From Peptoniphilus gorbachii (lineage in GTDB: Bacteria > Bacillota > Clostridia > Tissierellales > Peptoniphilaceae): a stretch of 64,000 nucleotides of DNA. The notes below the pieces were generated by a model that saw only the letters and a program-made list of their open reading frames with translations, was not told where the DNA came from and did no database searches. Of the stretch, positions 1 through 9,378 are shown piece after piece. The stretch covers positions 124,001 through 188,000 of the forward strand of contig NZ_JAFBDH010000004.1 in NCBI RefSeq assembly GCF_016908115.1. Reading direction: 5' to 3'. Each line of letters opens with the position of its first letter. Position 1 is the first letter of the stretch. The position numbers and the translations under genes were made by a program.

Positions 1-68
1 AATAAAGTGAATAACATCTTCTTACGAATTGATTCAACTTTCCACGCATTTCTAAAAGTGGATAACAT
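1..68 (-). CDS. secY: Protein translocase subunit SecY, N-terminal fragment (cut by window edge)
   Basis: Reading the minus strand from 68, the first 22 codons begin [20 protein letters not shown], the usual cytoplasmic N-terminus of SecY just before its first membrane helix. SecY forms the membrane channel for Sec-dependent export. Its ATG shares one base with the stop codon of rplO (TAATG), so translation is probably coupled. secY directly after rplO is the standard order in the spc operon, which supports the call although only the first residues are visible. The rest lies outside the window. Confidence 0.85.
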   Translation of the reverse strand, partial: MLSTFRNAWKVESIRKKMLFTL

Positions 69-517
69 TAAATCACCTCGGCCTTTCCTCCGCAAGCCTC
101 AATTTTTTCTATAGCAGACTTTGAGAAATGCTGAGCTTTAACAGTAAGTTTTACATTTAATTCACCATCTCCCAAAATTCTAATTCCGTCTTTAGCTTTT
201 CCAGCTTTTACAAATTTATTTTCTATTAAGAATTCAGGAGTGATTTCAGTTCCTTCTTCAAATACATTAAGATCTGCTACGTTAATAACTGCATATTCTT
301 TCTTGAAGATGTTTGTAAATCCTCTCTTTGGAAGACGTCTAAATAGTGGCATTTGTCCACCTTCAAAACCAGGTCTAACTCCTCCGCCACTTCTAGCATT
401 TTGTCCTTTGTGACCTTTACCAGATGTTTTACCAGTACCGGAACCTATTCCACGACCTATTCTTTTTCTAGCTTTAACTCCGCCGCCTTCATTAGGTCTT
501 AAGTCATGTAACTTCAT
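68..517 (-). CDS. rplO: 50S ribosomal protein L15
   Basis: 149 residues, the usual L15 length. The N-terminus ([12 protein letters not shown]) is followed by the Gly/Arg/Lys-rich stretch [20 protein letters not shown] and the conserved [15 protein letters not shown] segment, which extend into 23S rRNA. L15 assembles late in the large subunit. It lies between rpmD (12 nt away) and secY (1-nt overlap) in the spc part of the operon. The start is set by a good ribosome-binding site (AAGGAGGTGT) just upstream. Confidence 0.97.
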   Translation of the reverse strand: MKLHDLRPNEGGGVKARKRIGRGIGSGTGKTSGKGHKGQNARSGGGVRPGFEGGQMPLFRRLPKRGFTNIFKKEYAVINVADLNVFEEGTEITPEFLIENKFVKAGKAKDGIRILGDGELNVKLTVKAQHFSKSAIEKIEACGGKAEVI

Positions 518-529
518 TGGTACACCTCC

Positions 530-706
530 TTATTCTACTACTTCGATCATATAATCGACTTGCTTTAACATACCTCTAATTTGAGGTGTATCATTTTTTT
601 CAACAACTTGGTGTAATTTTCTAAGGCCAAGTGCTTCAATTGTTTTTCTGTGTTTAGGTACTTTCCCGATAGGACTTTTTACAAGTTTAATTTTAATTGT
701 ACTCAT
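530..706 (-). CDS. rpmD: 50S ribosomal protein L30
   Basis: A short frame of 58 codons in the gap between rpsE and rplO. It starts MSTIKIKLVKSPIGKVPKHR and ends DYMIEVVE. The KxKLVKSPIG start and the central LGLRKLHQVVEKNDTP segment are typical of bacterial L30, and the length fits (about 58-60 residues). An AGGAGG site precedes the ATG. The gene sits in the expected rpsE-rpmD-rplO order and is only 12 nt from rplO. Confidence 0.95.
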   Translation of the reverse strand: MSTIKIKLVKSPIGKVPKHRKTIEALGLRKLHQVVEKNDTPQIRGMLKQVDYMIEVVE

Positions 707-716
707 TATTTTCCTC

Positions 717-1223
717 CTATCCTAAAATTTCATCCGCTGATTTATTTCTAAGTTTCGCAACGGATTCAACAGTTTTAAGTTGTTTTAATCCTTCAATAGT
801 TGCATTAACTGTATTTCTTGGATTGTTTGTACCAATATTTTTTGTACGAATATCAGTAATACCTGCAAGTTCACATACAGCACGAACTGCACCACCTGCA
901 ATAACTCCTGTACCTTCTCTTGCTGGTTTTAAGAAAACTCTACCAGCACCATAAATTCCAGTAACTTGATGAGGAATAGAAGTATTTAGTAGGTTTACTT
1001 TTATAAGATGCTTTCTAGCATCTTGAGTTGCTTTTCTTATTGCTTCAGGAACTTCAAGAGCCTTACCTGTACCTACACCAACGTGTCCGTTTCTGTCGCC
1101 AACTACTACAAGAGCAGAGAATCTAAAGTTTCTACCACCCTTAACTACTTTGGCAACTCTATTTATAGATACAACTCTTTCTTCAAGATCAAGTTCTGCC
1201 GCATTTATTAATGAACGCTCCAT
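717..1223 (-). CDS. rpsE: 30S ribosomal protein S5
   Basis: 168 residues, normal for S5. The N-terminal dsRBD-like domain carries [20 protein letters not shown] and the loop [20 protein letters not shown]. The C-terminal domain carries the [19 protein letters not shown] motif. S5 sits at the back of the 30S body and contributes to decoding accuracy (ram and spectinomycin-resistance mutations map to it). A strong AAGGAGG site lies 6 nt before the ATG. It follows rplR with a 13-nt gap. Confidence 0.97.
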   Translation of the reverse strand: MERSLINAAELDLEERVVSINRVAKVVKGGRNFRFSALVVVGDRNGHVGVGTGKALEVPEAIRKATQDARKHLIKVNLLNTSIPHQVTGIYGAGRVFLKPAREGTGVIAGGAVRAVCELAGITDIRTKNIGTNNPRNTVNATIEGLKQLKTVESVAKLRNKSADEILG

Positions 1224-1236
1224 TACTTCCTCCTTC

Positions 1237-1599
1237 TTAGAATTTTAGTCCGGCTTCTCTAGCTGCGTCAGCAAGTGCTTTGATTTTGCCGTGATATACA
1301 TAACCACTTCTATCAAAAACAACTTCTTCGATACCTTTTTCTTTTGCCTTATTAGCAATAGCAGTACCAACAGCCTTAGCCGCTTCAATATTTCCAGTGT
1401 TTTCTAAATCTAGTGACTTATCAAGAGTAGATGCACTTAGTAAAGTGTTACTAGCTTCATCATCGATAAGTTGAGCATAGATGTGCTTTGATGATCTGTA
1501 AACTGAAAGTCTAGGTCTCATAGCAGTACCGGAGATATGATTTCTAAGTCTTTTGTGTCTTTTTATTCTATTTGCATTTTTATTAATCTTTTTTAACAC
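1237..1599 (-). CDS. rplR: 50S ribosomal protein L18
   Basis: 120 residues starting at a GTG codon (GTG TTA AAA AAG), with GGGAGGAG nine bases upstream. The family signature is visible: an Arg/Lys-rich N-terminus ([14 protein letters not shown]), then [16 protein letters not shown], and the C-terminal [21 protein letters not shown]18 binds 5S rRNA and anchors it in the central protuberance with L5. It lies between rplF and rpsE. The GTG start is the only start consistent with the ribosome-binding site. Confidence 0.96.
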   Translation of the reverse strand: MLKKINKNANRIKRHKRLRNHISGTAMRPRLSVYRSSKHIYAQLIDDEASNTLLSASTLDKSLDLENTGNIEAAKAVGTAIANKAKEKGIEEVVFDRSGYVYHGKIKALADAAREAGLKF

Positions 1600-1614
1600 T
1601 TAAATTCTCCTCCC

Positions 1615-2151
1615 TTACTTACCTGTCTTACCAACTTTACGTCTTACATGTTCATCAGTGTATCTAATACCTTTACCTTTATAAGGTTCAGGTTCTCTGA
1701 AGCTTCTAATGTAAGCAGCATAAGCGCCAACTTGTTGTTTGTCATTACCCTTTACAATAATTGAGTTAGGAGCAGGAACTTCAACTTCAATACCTTCTGG
1801 ATCTTCAAGATCTAGAGGATGTGAAAATCCTAAGTTAAGAGAAAGAGTTTTTCCCTTCTTAGCAGCTCTGTATCCAGTTCCGATTATTTCAAGAGATTTT
1901 GAATAACCTTCTGTAACGCCAATTATCATATTGTAGATTAGAGTTCTAGTTAAACCGTGAAGTGCCTTAATTTTTTTAATCTCATTTGGTCTTTCTACAG
2001 TGAGAACTCCGTCATTTAATTCTATTTTTAAATCTTTATCAAAAGATTGTGTTAGTTCACCCTTTGGTCCCTTAACAGTAACTGTTTGACCGTCAACTTT
2101 AACATCAACGCCCTTTGGGATTTCAATAGGTTTTTTGCCAATTCTTGACAT
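1615..2151 (-). CDS. rplF: 50S ribosomal protein L6
   Basis: 178 residues, as expected. It begins [17 protein letters not shown] and has the two L6 repeats; the second contains the conserved [19 protein letters not shown] signature near the C-terminus. L6 lies close to the sarcin-ricin loop and the factor-binding site. The neighbours rpsH and rplR are in standard spc order with 14-15 nt gaps, which argues for a single transcript. Confidence 0.97.
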   Translation of the reverse strand: MSRIGKKPIEIPKGVDVKVDGQTVTVKGPKGELTQSFDKDLKIELNDGVLTVERPNEIKKIKALHGLTRTLIYNMIIGVTEGYSKSLEIIGTGYRAAKKGKTLSLNLGFSHPLDLEDPEGIEVEVPAPNSIIVKGNDKQQVGAYAAYIRSFREPEPYKGKGIRYTDEHVRRKVGKTGK

Positions 2152-2165
2152 TTTTCACCTCCAAA

Positions 2166-2561
2166 TTACCAAACGTAGCAGATTACCTCTCCGCCAACTT
2201 TATCTTGTCTTGCTTTTTTATCTGTAATTATTCCCTTAGATGTAGAGATAATTGCAATTCCTAGTCCTCCAAGAACTTTAGGAACATCTTCGCACTTAAC
2301 ATAAACTCTAAGTCCCGGTTTAGATATTCTCTTTAAACCAGAGATAACTTTTTCTCCTTCAAGAGAATATTTAAGATCAATCTTGATCATTCCTTGTTTG
2401 TCGTCTTCAACAACATCATATCCTTTTATATAGCCCTCATCAAGAAGAATTTGAGCAATTTCTTTTTTGATTTTTGAGCAAGGAATATCAACAGATTTGT
2501 GTCTTGCATTATTTGCATTTCTAATTCTTGATAGCATATCTGCAATTGGGTCTGTCATCAT
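2166..2561 (-). CDS. rpsH: 30S ribosomal protein S8
   Basis: 131 residues with the canonical start (M)[15 protein letters not shown] and the C-terminal SIG-like [21 protein letters not shown]8 binds helix 21 of 16S rRNA and, in enteric bacteria, represses the spc operon by binding its mRNA. Two tandem ATGs follow a GGAGG site at 9 and 12 nt. The first fits the spacing better, but most homologues begin at the second, so the true start (2561 or 2558) is open by one codon. Confidence 0.96.
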   Translation of the reverse strand: MMTDPIADMLSRIRNANNARHKSVDIPCSKIKKEIAQILLDEGYIKGYDVVEDDKQGMIKIDLKYSLEGEKVISGLKRISKPGLRVYVKCEDVPKVLGGLGIAIISTSKGIITDKKARQDKVGGEVICYVW

Positions 2562-2591
2562 ATCAGTTTGCCTCCTTTCATCTAAGGCTTT

Positions 2592-2777
2592 TTACCAGCT
2601 AGCTTTTCTTACGCCAGGAATTTGTCCCTTGTACGCAAGTTCTCTAAAGCATATTCTACATATTCCATATTTTTGTAAAACAGAATGTGGTCTTCCACAA
2701 ATTTTACATCTAGTATATTCACGAGAAGAATACTTTTGTTTCCTCTTTTGTTTTGCAATCATTGATTTTTTTGCCAC
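2592..2777 (-). CDS. rpsN: 30S ribosomal protein S14 type Z (zinc-binding)
   Basis: 61 residues, the short Gram-positive S14. Two CxxC pairs, CKIC (about residues 24-27) and CRIC (about 40-43), make the zinc ribbon that distinguishes the C+ form from the ~90-residue zinc-free paralogue. It ends in the conserved [12 protein letters not shown]14 assembles in the 30S head. It sits between rplE and rpsH with 11- and 30-nt gaps, behind an AGGAGG site. Confidence 0.97.
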   Translation of the reverse strand: MAKKSMIAKQKRKQKYSSREYTRCKICGRPHSVLQKYGICRICFRELAYKGQIPGVRKASW

Positions 2778-2788
2778 AATGTACCTCC

Positions 2789-3334
2789 TTAAGCCTTAGC
2801 AAAAGGCATTCCCATTTTGTCTAGGAATTCTTTAGCTTCTTCATCAGTATTAGCAGTAGTTACTATAATGATGTCCATTCCCCTAATAGCATCAACTTTA
2901 TCATACTCAATTTCAGGGAAGATAAGTTGTTCTTTAAGACCTAGGGCATAGTTTCCTCTACCATCAAAAGCAGTAGGTTTAACACCTCTAAAGTCTCTTA
3001 CTCTTGGAAGAGCAACATTCATTAATTTATCTAAGAATTCATACATTCTTTGTCCTCTTAGAGTAACTTTAACACCAACATTTTGTCCTGCACGAAGTTT
3101 AAAGTTGGCAATTGATTTTCTTGCTTTAGTAACAATAGCTTTTTGACCAGCAATAGTAGTAAGTTCTTCTACTGCAGATTCAAGAGCTTTATGGTTATCT
3201 TTAGCTTCACCAAGACCAATGTTGATAATGATTTTTTCAAGTTTCGGTACTTCCATAACGTTACTATAGTTGAAACGTTCCATTAGGTGGCCCACAACTT
3301 CTGTCTTATATTTTTCTTGTAATCTTGAAGTCAT
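2789..3334 (-). CDS. rplE: 50S ribosomal protein L5
   Basis: 181 residues. Diagnostic segments are [20 protein letters not shown] near residue 25, the P-site-contacting loop [20 protein letters not shown], and [21 protein letters not shown]5 binds 5S rRNA and touches the P-site tRNA. The start is set by a GGGGGT site six bases before the ATG. It stands in standard order between rplX and rpsN. Confidence 0.97.
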   Translation of the reverse strand: MTSRLQEKYKTEVVGHLMERFNYSNVMEVPKLEKIIINIGLGEAKDNHKALESAVEELTTIAGQKAIVTKARKSIANFKLRAGQNVGVKVTLRGQRMYEFLDKLMNVALPRVRDFRGVKPTAFDGRGNYALGLKEQLIFPEIEYDKVDAIRGMDIIIVTTANTDEEAKEFLDKMGMPFAKA

Positions 3335-3345
3335 TATTTTACCCC

Positions 3346-3654
3346 CTATTTAATGTTCTTTCCGCTAGATTTTGCATATCTAACTTTTTTTCCGTCTTCA
3401 TATTTGTAACCAATTCTTGTAGCTTTTCCTGATGCACTGTCAAAGTACATAACATTTGATACATGAATTGGAGCTTCCATTTTTTCTATTCCACCTGGAT
3501 TTTGAGGTCCTCTAGGTTTAATGTGTTTAGTAACAACATTAATCTTTTCAACAACTACTAAATCTTTTTTAGGAATTGTTCTTAGGACTTTACCAGTTTT
3601 GCCTTTATCTTTTCCGGCTATAACTTTTACGATGTCATCTTTTTTAATTTTCAT
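3346..3654 (-). CDS. rplX: 50S ribosomal protein L24
   Basis: 102 residues. The N-terminal KOW motif is clear ([20 protein letters not shown]), followed by the [20 protein letters not shown] segment. L24 is an early assembly initiator of the large subunit and lies near the peptide exit. A GGAGGTGT site precedes the ATG. Gaps of 11 and 14 nt to rplE and rplN indicate co-transcription. Confidence 0.97.
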   Translation of the reverse strand: MKIKKDDIVKVIAGKDKGKTGKVLRTIPKKDLVVVEKINVVTKHIKPRGPQNPGGIEKMEAPIHVSNVMYFDSASGKATRIGYKYEDGKKVRYAKSSGKNIK

Positions 3655-3668
3655 ATTACACCTCCAAA

Positions 3669-4037
3669 TTATAGTACTTCCGGAGCTAGAGAAATAATCT
3701 TCATAAAGTTTCCAGCTCTTAGTTCTCTAGTTACAGGTCCAAAAATACGAGTGCCAACAGGGCTTCTATCATCTTTAATTACAACAGCAGCGTTATCGTC
3801 GAAGCTTATATAAGATCCGTCTTTTCTGCTGATTCCCTTGCTTGTTCTAACAATAACTGCCTTTACAACAGCGCCTTTTTTTACAACGCCACCGGGTGTT
3901 GCATTTTTTACAGAACACACTACAATATCTCCGATGCTAGCTGTTCTTCTATTAGTTCCACCAAGGACTTTAATTACAGATAGTTCTCTTGCACCTGAAT
4001 TGTCAGCAACACGCAATCTTGTTTCTTGTTGAATCAT
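3669..4037 (-). CDS. rplN: 50S ribosomal protein L14
   Basis: 122 residues, the invariant length of L14. It begins [18 protein letters not shown], has the [15 protein letters not shown] strand and ends [16 protein letters not shown]14 lies at the subunit interface and contacts helix 14 of 23S and L19. It begins the spc half of the cluster, immediately after rpsQ (23 nt), in the standard order. Confidence 0.98.
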   Translation of the reverse strand: MIQQETRLRVADNSGARELSVIKVLGGTNRRTASIGDIVVCSVKNATPGGVVKKGAVVKAVIVRTSKGISRKDGSYISFDDNAAVVIKDDRSPVGTRIFGPVTRELRAGNFMKIISLAPEVL

Positions 4038-4060
4038 GTTATTCTCCTTTCAAGTTAAAA

Positions 4061-4315
4061 TTATTGAGCTTTTTCAATAATTTCTACAAGTCTCCATCTT
4101 TTATCTTTACTTAGTGGTCTAGTTTCCATAAGTTTTACGCGATCACCAATACCACATTCATTATTTTCATCATGAGCCTTAAATTTAGTAGTCTTCTTAA
4201 ATCTCTTTTTGTAAATTGGATGAGTCTTTAAAGTTTCAGTTTGAACTACAATAGTCTTATCCATTTTATCACTTACTACAATTCCTGTTATAGTTTTTCT
4301 TGAATTTCTTTCCAT
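4061..4315 (-). CDS. rpsQ: 30S ribosomal protein S17
   Basis: 84 residues from the ATG at 4315 ([20 protein letters not shown]). The frame is open 11 codons further upstream, but that part overlaps rpmC. A GGAGG site lies nine bases before 4315, so the shorter start is chosen. The OB-fold signature includes [20 protein letters not shown] and [14 protein letters not shown]17 binds 16S rRNA early in 30S assembly. It is separated from rpmC by four bases. Confidence 0.96.
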   Translation of the reverse strand: MERNSRKTITGIVVSDKMDKTIVVQTETLKTHPIYKKRFKKTTKFKAHDENNECGIGDRVKLMETRPLSKDKRWRLVEIIEKAQ

Positions 4316-4319
4316 GAGA

Positions 4320-4526
4320 TTAAGCCTCCTTTCCAACTTCAAGTTCACGTTCTCTAATGATCGTTTTTACTTTTGCTATATCTCTTTTAACACTTTTAAT
4401 ACTTGATGGATTGTCAAGTTGACCAGTGGCCAATCTGAATCTCAAATTAAAAAGTTCATTTTTAAGTTCATTAACTTTATTATTTAAATCTTCGCTAGAC
4501 ATCTTGCGAATTTCATTAGCCTTCAT
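4320..4526 (-). CDS. rpmC: 50S ribosomal protein L29
   Basis: 68 residues from the ATG at 4526 ([18 protein letters not shown]). An in-frame ATG four codons upstream has an AAGG abutting it and no spacing, whereas GGTGA sits five bases before 4526. The two-helix coiled-coil composition and the [20 protein letters not shown] signature identify L29, which lies at the peptide exit and helps dock SRP and trigger factor through L23. It overlaps the end of rplP by 11 nt. Confidence 0.95.
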   Translation of the reverse strand: MKANEIRKMSSEDLNNKVNELKNELFNLRFRLATGQLDNPSSIKSVKRDIAKVKTIIRERELEVGKEA

Positions 4527-4947
4527 TTGAGTCACCATCCTTATCTTTCATAACGAATTTAGTTCTCACAGGGAGTTTCATAGATGCAAGTCTCATTGCT
4601 TCTCTTGCAACTTCTTCAGAAACACCGCCCATTTCAAATAAAATTCTTCCTGGCTTAACTACTGCAACCCAATACTCTGGAGCACCTTTACCAGAACCCA
4701 TACGAGTTTCAGCAGGTTTTTCAGTAACAGGTTTGTCTGGGAAAATCTTAATCCAGATATTTCCACCTCTACGAATATATCTTGTCATAGCACGACGTGC
4801 TGCTTCTATTTGATTTGAAGTAATCCAACAAGGTTCTAAAGCTTTTATACCATATTCTCCGTATGCAAGCTCATTACCACGCATAGCCTTGCCCTTCATT
4901 CTGCCTCTGTGAACTTTACGATATTTTACTCTCTTAGGCATCAACAT
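4516..4947 (-). CDS. rplP: 50S ribosomal protein L16
   Basis: 143 residues beginning [20 protein letters not shown], with GGAGG seven bases before the first ATG. The family motifs [19 protein letters not shown] and [20 protein letters not shown] are present. L16 helps position tRNA in the A site and is needed for late 50S assembly. The last 11 nt overlap rpmC, so L29 translation is probably coupled. Confidence 0.97.
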   Translation of the reverse strand: MLMPKRVKYRKVHRGRMKGKAMRGNELAYGEYGIKALEPCWITSNQIEAARRAMTRYIRRGGNIWIKIFPDKPVTEKPAETRMGSGKGAPEYWVAVVKPGRILFEMGGVSEEVAREAMRLASMKLPVRTKFVMKDKDGDSNEG

Positions 4948-4964
4948 GACTATTCCTCCCTTCT

Positions 4965-5729
4965 TTAAGACTCTTTATTTTTATTGTCTCTTCTATTATT
5001 TCTATTAAAATTATTGTTTCTGTTATCGCGTCTCTTGCGGTTTTTGTTATCTCTATTGTCTCTATTATCTCTAGGTCTTCTTCTTGAATCTTCTCTTAGT
5101 TCAGGAAGAACTTCGCCTTTATAAAGCCAAACTTTAACACCGATTTTACCGTAAGTTGTATCAGCTTCAGCAAAACCGTAGTCGATATCAGCTCTTAATG
5201 TTTGAAGAGGAATAGTTCCTTCAGAATAACCTTCTGTTCTTGCCATATCAGCTCCGCCTAAACGACCTGATACAGAAGTTTTAATACCAAGAGCTCCTTG
5301 ACGCATAGTTCTTTGAATAGCTTGTTTCATTGCTCTTCTAAATGCGACTCTTCTTTCAAGAGATTCAGCAATAGCTTCAGCAACGATTTGTGCATCTAAA
5401 TCTTGATTTTTAATTTCTTCAACATTTATAACAACAGATTTATTTGTAAGCTTTTCAATTTCAGCTCTAAGTTCTTCAACTCCAGCACCACCACGGCCAA
5501 TTACCATGCCTGGTTTAGCTGTATATATAGAAACTTTAACTCTATTAGCAGCTCTTTCAATTTCAATTTTAGAAATTCCTGCAGTGTAAAGTTTTTTCTT
5601 AACATATTTTCTAATATTGTTGTCTTCAACTAAAAGATCGGCAAAATTTTTCTTATCTGCATACCATTTTGAATCCCAATCTTTGATTACTCCAACACGA
5701 AGTCCATGTGGGTTTACTTTTTGGCCCAT
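4965..5729 (-). CDS. rpsC: 30S ribosomal protein S3 with long Asn/Arg/Asp-rich C-terminal tail
   Basis: 254 residues, longer than the usual ~215-220. It starts [20 protein letters not shown], then has the KH domain with the GxxG loop ([13 protein letters not shown] near residue 75) and the C-terminal S3 domain ([35 protein letters not shown]). After about residue 218 comes a low-complexity tail of Asn, Arg, Asp and Lys (for example [18 protein letters not shown]). S3 lines the mRNA entry channel and has helicase activity there. The tail would project from the entry side and could bind RNA; that is inference. Confidence 0.97.
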   Translation of the reverse strand: MGQKVNPHGLRVGVIKDWDSKWYADKKNFADLLVEDNNIRKYVKKKLYTAGISKIEIERAANRVKVSIYTAKPGMVIGRGGAGVEELRAEIEKLTNKSVVINVEEIKNQDLDAQIVAEAIAESLERRVAFRRAMKQAIQRTMRQGALGIKTSVSGRLGGADMARTEGYSEGTIPLQTLRADIDYGFAEADTTYGKIGVKVWLYKGEVLPELREDSRRRPRDNRDNRDNKNRKRRDNRNNNFNRNNRRDNKNKES

Positions 5730-5740
5730 TCTCTACCTCC

Positions 5741-6076
5741 TTACTCTCTTTCTGCTACTACAACGCCAATGTGACTTGATCTTTTAAGGATCGGATAAGC
5801 CATACCCTTAGCCTTAGGACGAAATCTCTTCATTGTAGGTCCGTCATTAGCATATGCTTTTTTCACATAAAGATCGTCTCTGTCTAAATTAAGGTTGTTT
5901 TCAGCATTAGCTACAGCTGATTTTAATACCTTATAGAGTTCATGAGCTCCCCTCTTATTAGTAAACTTTAAAATAGAGAGGGCCTCATCAACGCTTTTGC
6001 CGCGTATTTCAGCGCAAATATAATTCACCTTTAGAGGTGATATTCTAACATATTTTGCAATTGCTTGTGCTTGCAT
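5741..6076 (-). CDS. rplV: 50S ribosomal protein L22
   Basis: 111 residues. It begins [20 protein letters not shown], and the C-terminal beta-hairpin that reaches into the exit tunnel is seen as [20 protein letters not shown]. Macrolide-resistance mutations map to that loop in other bacteria; here the sequence is ordinary. Gaps to rpsC and rpsS are 11 nt each. Confidence 0.97.
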   Translation of the reverse strand: MQAQAIAKYVRISPLKVNYICAEIRGKSVDEALSILKFTNKRGAHELYKVLKSAVANAENNLNLDRDDLYVKKAYANDGPTMKRFRPKAKGMAYPILKRSSHIGVVVAERE

Positions 6077-6087
6077 TTTAACCCTCC

Positions 6088-6372
6088 TTATTTAACTGTT
6101 GTGCTCTTTTCGCTCTTGCCGCCGTGGCCTCTATATGTTCTTGTTGGAACAAATTCTCCTAATTTATGTCCTACCATGTCTTCAGTAATATATACTGGCA
6201 CATGTTTTCTGCCGTCATGAACAGCAATTGTGTGTGAAACAAATTCAGGGAAAATAGTTGAGCGACGAGACCAAGTTTTAATTACTTTCTTTTCGTTTTT
6301 TTCATTAAGCTCGTCAACCTTCTTTAGAAGGTGTTCATCAGCAAATGGTCCTTTTTTTATTGATCTACTCAT
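6088..6372 (-). CDS. rpsS: 30S ribosomal protein S19
   Basis: 94 residues starting [19 protein letters not shown], with [20 protein letters not shown] and the C-terminal [20 protein letters not shown]19 sits in the 30S head with S13 and contacts the A-site finger. It follows rplB by 12 nt in the standard order. Confidence 0.97.
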   Translation of the reverse strand: MSRSIKKGPFADEHLLKKVDELNEKNEKKVIKTWSRRSTIFPEFVSHTIAVHDGRKHVPVYITEDMVGHKLGEFVPTRTYRGHGGKSEKSTTVK

Positions 6373-6384
6373 TATACCCTCCGA

Positions 6385-7215
6385 TTACTTAGTTCTTCTT
6401 CTTACTATATACATATCAGATTTTTTAGATTTCTTTCTAGTTTTAAGTCCTAGAGCTTTCTTGCCCCAAGGAGTCATTGGTGAAGGTCTACCTACTGGAG
6501 TTCTACCTTCCCCACCACCATGAGGGTGATCAACAGGGTTCATTGCAGATCCTCTAACATGAGGTCTATTTCCAAGATATCTGCTCTTACCTGCTTTACC
6601 TAAAGTGATAAGTTCGTGAGAAATATTTCCAACTTGTCCGATAGTTGCCTTACATCTTTGATTTATTAATCTAAATTCACCTGAAGGAAGTCTAAGTTGA
6701 GCATATTTTCCTTCTTTTGCCATAAGTTGAGCTGATGATCCAGCACTTCTTGCAATTTGACCACCCTTACCAGGAGTCATTTCAATGTTGTGAACTGTAG
6801 TACCAACTGGGATATCAGCAAGCATTAGTGCATTACCAACTTTAATATCTGCATCTGATCCTGATTCAATAACATCGCCAACTTTAAGTCCGTTTGGTTG
6901 AATGATGTATCTCTTTTCACCATCAGCGTAAGATAAAAGCGCAATGTAAGCAGTTCTATATGGATCATATTCAATAGCTTTTACTCTTGCAGGAATATTA
7001 TCTTTATCTCTTTTTAAATCTATAATTCTATATTTTCTCTTAACTCCGCCGCCTCTGTGTCTACTAGTAATTCTACCTTGCGCATTTCTACCGGCAGTTT
7101 TGCTCATGCTAACTAAAAGAGATTTTTCAGGTGTTGTTTTTGTAATCTCTTCAAATGTAGCAACAGTCATCTTTCTACGGGCAGGAGTTGTAGGTTTAAA
7201 TCCTCTAATCGCCAT
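6385..7215 (-). CDS. rplB: 50S ribosomal protein L2
   Basis: 276 residues. Diagnostic parts are the N-terminal [20 protein letters not shown], the OB and SH3-like barrels, and the C-terminal [20 protein letters not shown], which holds the conserved His required for peptidyl-transferase activity. L2 is one of the most conserved proteins of the large subunit. It stands between rplW and rpsS. Confidence 0.98.
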   Translation of the reverse strand: MAIRGFKPTTPARRKMTVATFEEITKTTPEKSLLVSMSKTAGRNAQGRITSRHRGGGVKRKYRIIDLKRDKDNIPARVKAIEYDPYRTAYIALLSYADGEKRYIIQPNGLKVGDVIESGSDADIKVGNALMLADIPVGTTVHNIEMTPGKGGQIARSAGSSAQLMAKEGKYAQLRLPSGEFRLINQRCKATIGQVGNISHELITLGKAGKSRYLGNRPHVRGSAMNPVDHPHGGGEGRTPVGRPSPMTPWGKKALGLKTRKKSKKSDMYIVRRRTK

Positions 7216-7232
7216 TTTAATACCTCCTACTA

Positions 7233-7520
7233 TCAGATAGAATCAAAAAATTCTATCGGCTCTGAGTCATCAGTAAGTTTTACTATAGCCTTTTTCCATG
7301 AAGGACGTCTTCCTTGATGAACTCCTTGTCTTTTTAATTTTCCACGCATATTCATTGTATATACTTTTTCAACCTTAACGCCGAAGATTTCTTCAACAGC
7401 TTCTCTGATTTCAGGTTTAGTGGCATCCTTTTGCACTTCAAAAGTGTATTTATTTTCAGCCATCATGTCCATACTTTGTTCAGTAACTAAAGGTCTTTTA
7501 ATAACGTCAAATTTATTCAT
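7233..7520 (-). CDS. rplW: 50S ribosomal protein L23
   Basis: 95 residues, beginning [20 protein letters not shown] and containing [20 protein letters not shown] and [21 protein letters not shown]23 lies at the exit of the polypeptide tunnel and is the docking site for trigger factor and SRP. Its ATG overlaps the TGA stop of rplD (TGATG), so translation of the two is coupled. Confidence 0.97.
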   Translation of the reverse strand: MNKFDVIKRPLVTEQSMDMMAENKYTFEVQKDATKPEIREAVEEIFGVKVEKVYTMNMRGKLKRQGVHQGRRPSWKKAIVKLTDDSEPIEFFDSI

Positions 7521-8143
7521 CAGTTAAAAACCTCCTCAACAACATCAAGTGCAGCCTTAGTGATAATTAAGTTATCGTATTTTAATAAATCATAAACATT
7601 AATATCAGTAGCTCTTGATGTCTTTACACCAGCAATATTTCTTGCAGCTCTTTGAACATCTTTTTCATCGTCATTAATAACTACAAGAGCTTTCTTGCCT
7701 GCCTTAATATCTTTTAAGATGTTTGCGAAAATCTTTGTCTTTGGTTCTTCCATTGTGAACTTGTCAACAAGAATCATTTCGCCATCTTGGAATTTACTAG
7801 TAAGAACTGATTTAAGAGCAACTCTTCTAGCTTTCTTAGGAGTTGTGTAAGAGTAATCTCTTGGTTTCTTTGCGAAAACAACTCCGCCGCCTCTCCATTG
7901 AGGTGATCTAATGGAACCTTGTCTTGCTCGACCTGTTCCCTTTTGTCTCCAAGGTTTTCTTCCGCCTCCACGCACTTCAGCACGAGTCTTAGCAGAGTGA
8001 GTACCTTGTCTTTTATTAGCCAAAATATTTTTAACAACTAAATAAACAGCATGAGTGCTAACAGGAGCATCAAATAGCCCTTCATTTAGTTCGACTTCTT
8101 CAACAGGATTTCCCTTAATGTCAATCATTTGAATTTTAGGCAT
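7520..8143 (-). CDS. rplD: 50S ribosomal protein L4
   Basis: 207 residues. The extended loop that reaches the exit tunnel is visible around residues 45-100: [40 protein letters not shown] and [20 protein letters not shown]. In gamma-proteobacteria L4 is the autogenous repressor of the S10 operon through the rpsJ leader. Whether that holds here is unknown, but a structured leader exists (9170-9372). The stop overlaps the rplW start by one base. Confidence 0.97.
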   Translation of the reverse strand: MPKIQMIDIKGNPVEEVELNEGLFDAPVSTHAVYLVVKNILANKRQGTHSAKTRAEVRGGGRKPWRQKGTGRARQGSIRSPQWRGGGVVFAKKPRDYSYTTPKKARRVALKSVLTSKFQDGEMILVDKFTMEEPKTKIFANILKDIKAGKKALVVINDDEKDVQRAARNIAGVKTSRATDINVYDLLKYDNLIITKAALDVVEEVFN

Positions 8144-8160
8144 TTCTTTACCTCCCTATC

Positions 8161-8793
8161 TTATTTAGTCATTTTAGTAGTGCTTTTAATTCTAACAGTT
8201 CCCTTCTTAGGTCCTGGAATAGCACCCTTAACTAAAATTAAATTTTTATCTGTATCTATTCTAACAATTTCAAGATTTTGAACAGTAACTCTTTCGTTAC
8301 CCATTTTTCCAGCCATTCTGTGGTTTTTGAATACTTTTCCTGGATAAGAAGCAGCACCCATACCACCTGGCATTCTGTGGAATTTAGAACCGTGAGTTTC
8401 TCTACCACGTCCAAAGTTGTGACGTTTAATGATACCAGCAGTTCCTTTACCCTTTGAAGTTCCAACAACATCAATGTGTTCTCCAACTTCAAATAAATCT
8501 ACCTTTATTTCATCGCCAAGATTGTAAGATTCTACATCGTCAGTTCTAAATTCTGAAAGATGTTTTCTATATCCTACGCCTGCCTTGTCGAAATGTCCCT
8601 TCTCAGGTTTGTTAAGTTTTCTTTCCTTAACTTCATGTGTTGCAACTTGGATAGCATTATATCCATCACTTTCAATAGTTTTCTTTTGCACAACAACATT
8701 TGGTTCTACTTCAATAACTGAGACAGGAGTGACAATACCCTCTTCATCAAAAATTTGGGTCATGCCAATTTTTTTACCTACTAAATATTTCAT
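8161..8793 (-). CDS. rplC: 50S ribosomal protein L3
   Basis: 210 residues starting [20 protein letters not shown]. The central loop that approaches the peptidyl-transferase centre is clear ([40 protein letters not shown]). L3 is an early assembly protein. It is separated from rpsJ by 58 nt containing an 18-bp perfect palindrome, and from rplD by 17 nt. Confidence 0.97.
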   Translation of the reverse strand: MKYLVGKKIGMTQIFDEEGIVTPVSVIEVEPNVVVQKKTIESDGYNAIQVATHEVKERKLNKPEKGHFDKAGVGYRKHLSEFRTDDVESYNLGDEIKVDLFEVGEHIDVVGTSKGKGTAGIIKRHNFGRGRETHGSKFHRMPGGMGAASYPGKVFKNHRMAGKMGNERVTVQNLEIVRIDTDKNLILVKGAIPGPKKGTVRIKSTTKMTK

Positions 8794-8818
8794 GTTGCAC
8801 CTCCTAATATTTACAGCG

Positions 8819-8836
8819 GACTTCTAATTAGAAGTC
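8819..8836. repeat. 18-bp perfect palindrome between rpsJ and rplC
   Basis: The sequence GACTTCTAATTAGAAGTC reads the same on both strands and lies in the only sizeable gap inside the early S10 operon (8794-8851). As RNA it would make a short hairpin about 25 nt before the rplC start. No T-run follows, so it is not an intrinsic terminator. It may be a processing or stability element; function is inferred only from position. Confidence 0.5.
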
Positions 8837-8851
8837 ATATAAAGCAAAGTT

Positions 8852-9169
8852 TTAAAGTTTAATTTCTATATCTACACCAGCTGGTAGATTTAACTTCATA
8901 AGTGAATCTACAGTTTTTTGTGTAGGATTAAGTATATCAATTAGACGCTTGTGAGTTCTTTGCTCAAATTGTTCTCTTGAATCCTTATACTTGTGTACAG
9001 CTCTTATAATTGTGATAATTTCCTTTTCTGTTGGAAGAGGAATTGGTCCAGAAACTTCTGCACCGCTCTTTTTAGCAGCATCAACAATTCTTAGTGCTGA
9101 ATTATCAAGTAATTCGTGATCATAAGCTTTAAGTTTAATTCTGATTTTTTGTTTGCCTTTGTTAGACAT
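8852..9169 (-). CDS. rpsJ: 30S ribosomal protein S10
   Basis: 105 residues, beginning [20 protein letters not shown] and containing [20 protein letters not shown] and [21 protein letters not shown]10 is both a 30S head protein and, as NusE, a partner of NusB/NusG in antitermination. It is the first ribosomal gene of the operon, behind an AGGAGG site and the long leader. The promoter at 9379-9407 would drive the whole 9-kb transcript. Confidence 0.98.
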   Translation of the reverse strand: MSNKGKQKIRIKLKAYDHELLDNSALRIVDAAKKSGAEVSGPIPLPTEKEIITIIRAVHKYKDSREQFEQRTHKRLIDILNPTQKTVDSLMKLNLPAGVDIEIKL

Positions 9170-9372
9170 ATTTACCTCCTATTCGCTAAAGCCTTACTTG
9201 CGAATGGGGTTATCGATAAACGCACCCTGGTGTACCAAAAGGTCCGTCTGAAAAAAATAACCCGCGCCCAAGTCCAGCTTGGACTTCTCCGTCATAATTA
9301 CCTCGAAACTCCTTTTTTTCGGCAAAGTTTCAAGCAACTTATAACTTCATCGCAACATTCTTTTTTAAACGC
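9170..9372 (-). promoter_or_regulatory. S10 operon 5' leader, structured and locally GC-rich
   Basis: About 200 nt separate the predicted start of transcription (~9372) from rpsJ. Visible RNA pairings are: an outer stem GAAACT/AGTTTC (9326-9331 with 9305-9310); a hairpin AAGTCCA-AGC-TGGACTT (9270-9286); and a long-range GGGTTAT/ATAACCC match (9258-9264 with 9206-9212). The block 9196-9293 is much richer in G and C than the surrounding DNA, as expected for a conserved RNA or peptide. No gene-sized frame exists, but a 33-codon frame spans the block. Autogenous control by a ribosomal protein is possible; no known leader class could be assigned. Confidence 0.55.
9194..9295 (-). CDS. Possible 33-residue leader peptide upstream of rpsJ
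   Basis: The frame starts at an ATG (9295) preceded at five bases by GAGG and ends with TAA at 9194. The peptide begins MTEKSKLDLGAGYFFQTDLL and ends NPIRK. Codons are GC-rich (ACG, GAG, CTG, GCG, CAC, CGC), unlike the ribosomal genes around it. The stop lies 25 nt before the rpsJ start, so translation could influence the folding of the leader. I do not recognise the peptide. The same bases also form strong hairpins, so the reading frame may be an accident of a conserved RNA structure. Confidence 0.35.
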   Translation of the reverse strand: MTEKSKLDLGAGYFFQTDLLVHQGAFIDNPIRK

Positions 9373-9378
9373 TCTGGT

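Noticed and set aside
697-954. 85-codon plus-strand frame over rpsE
   Set aside because: Antisense to a certain ribosomal protein gene, no ribosome-binding site and no recognisable product.
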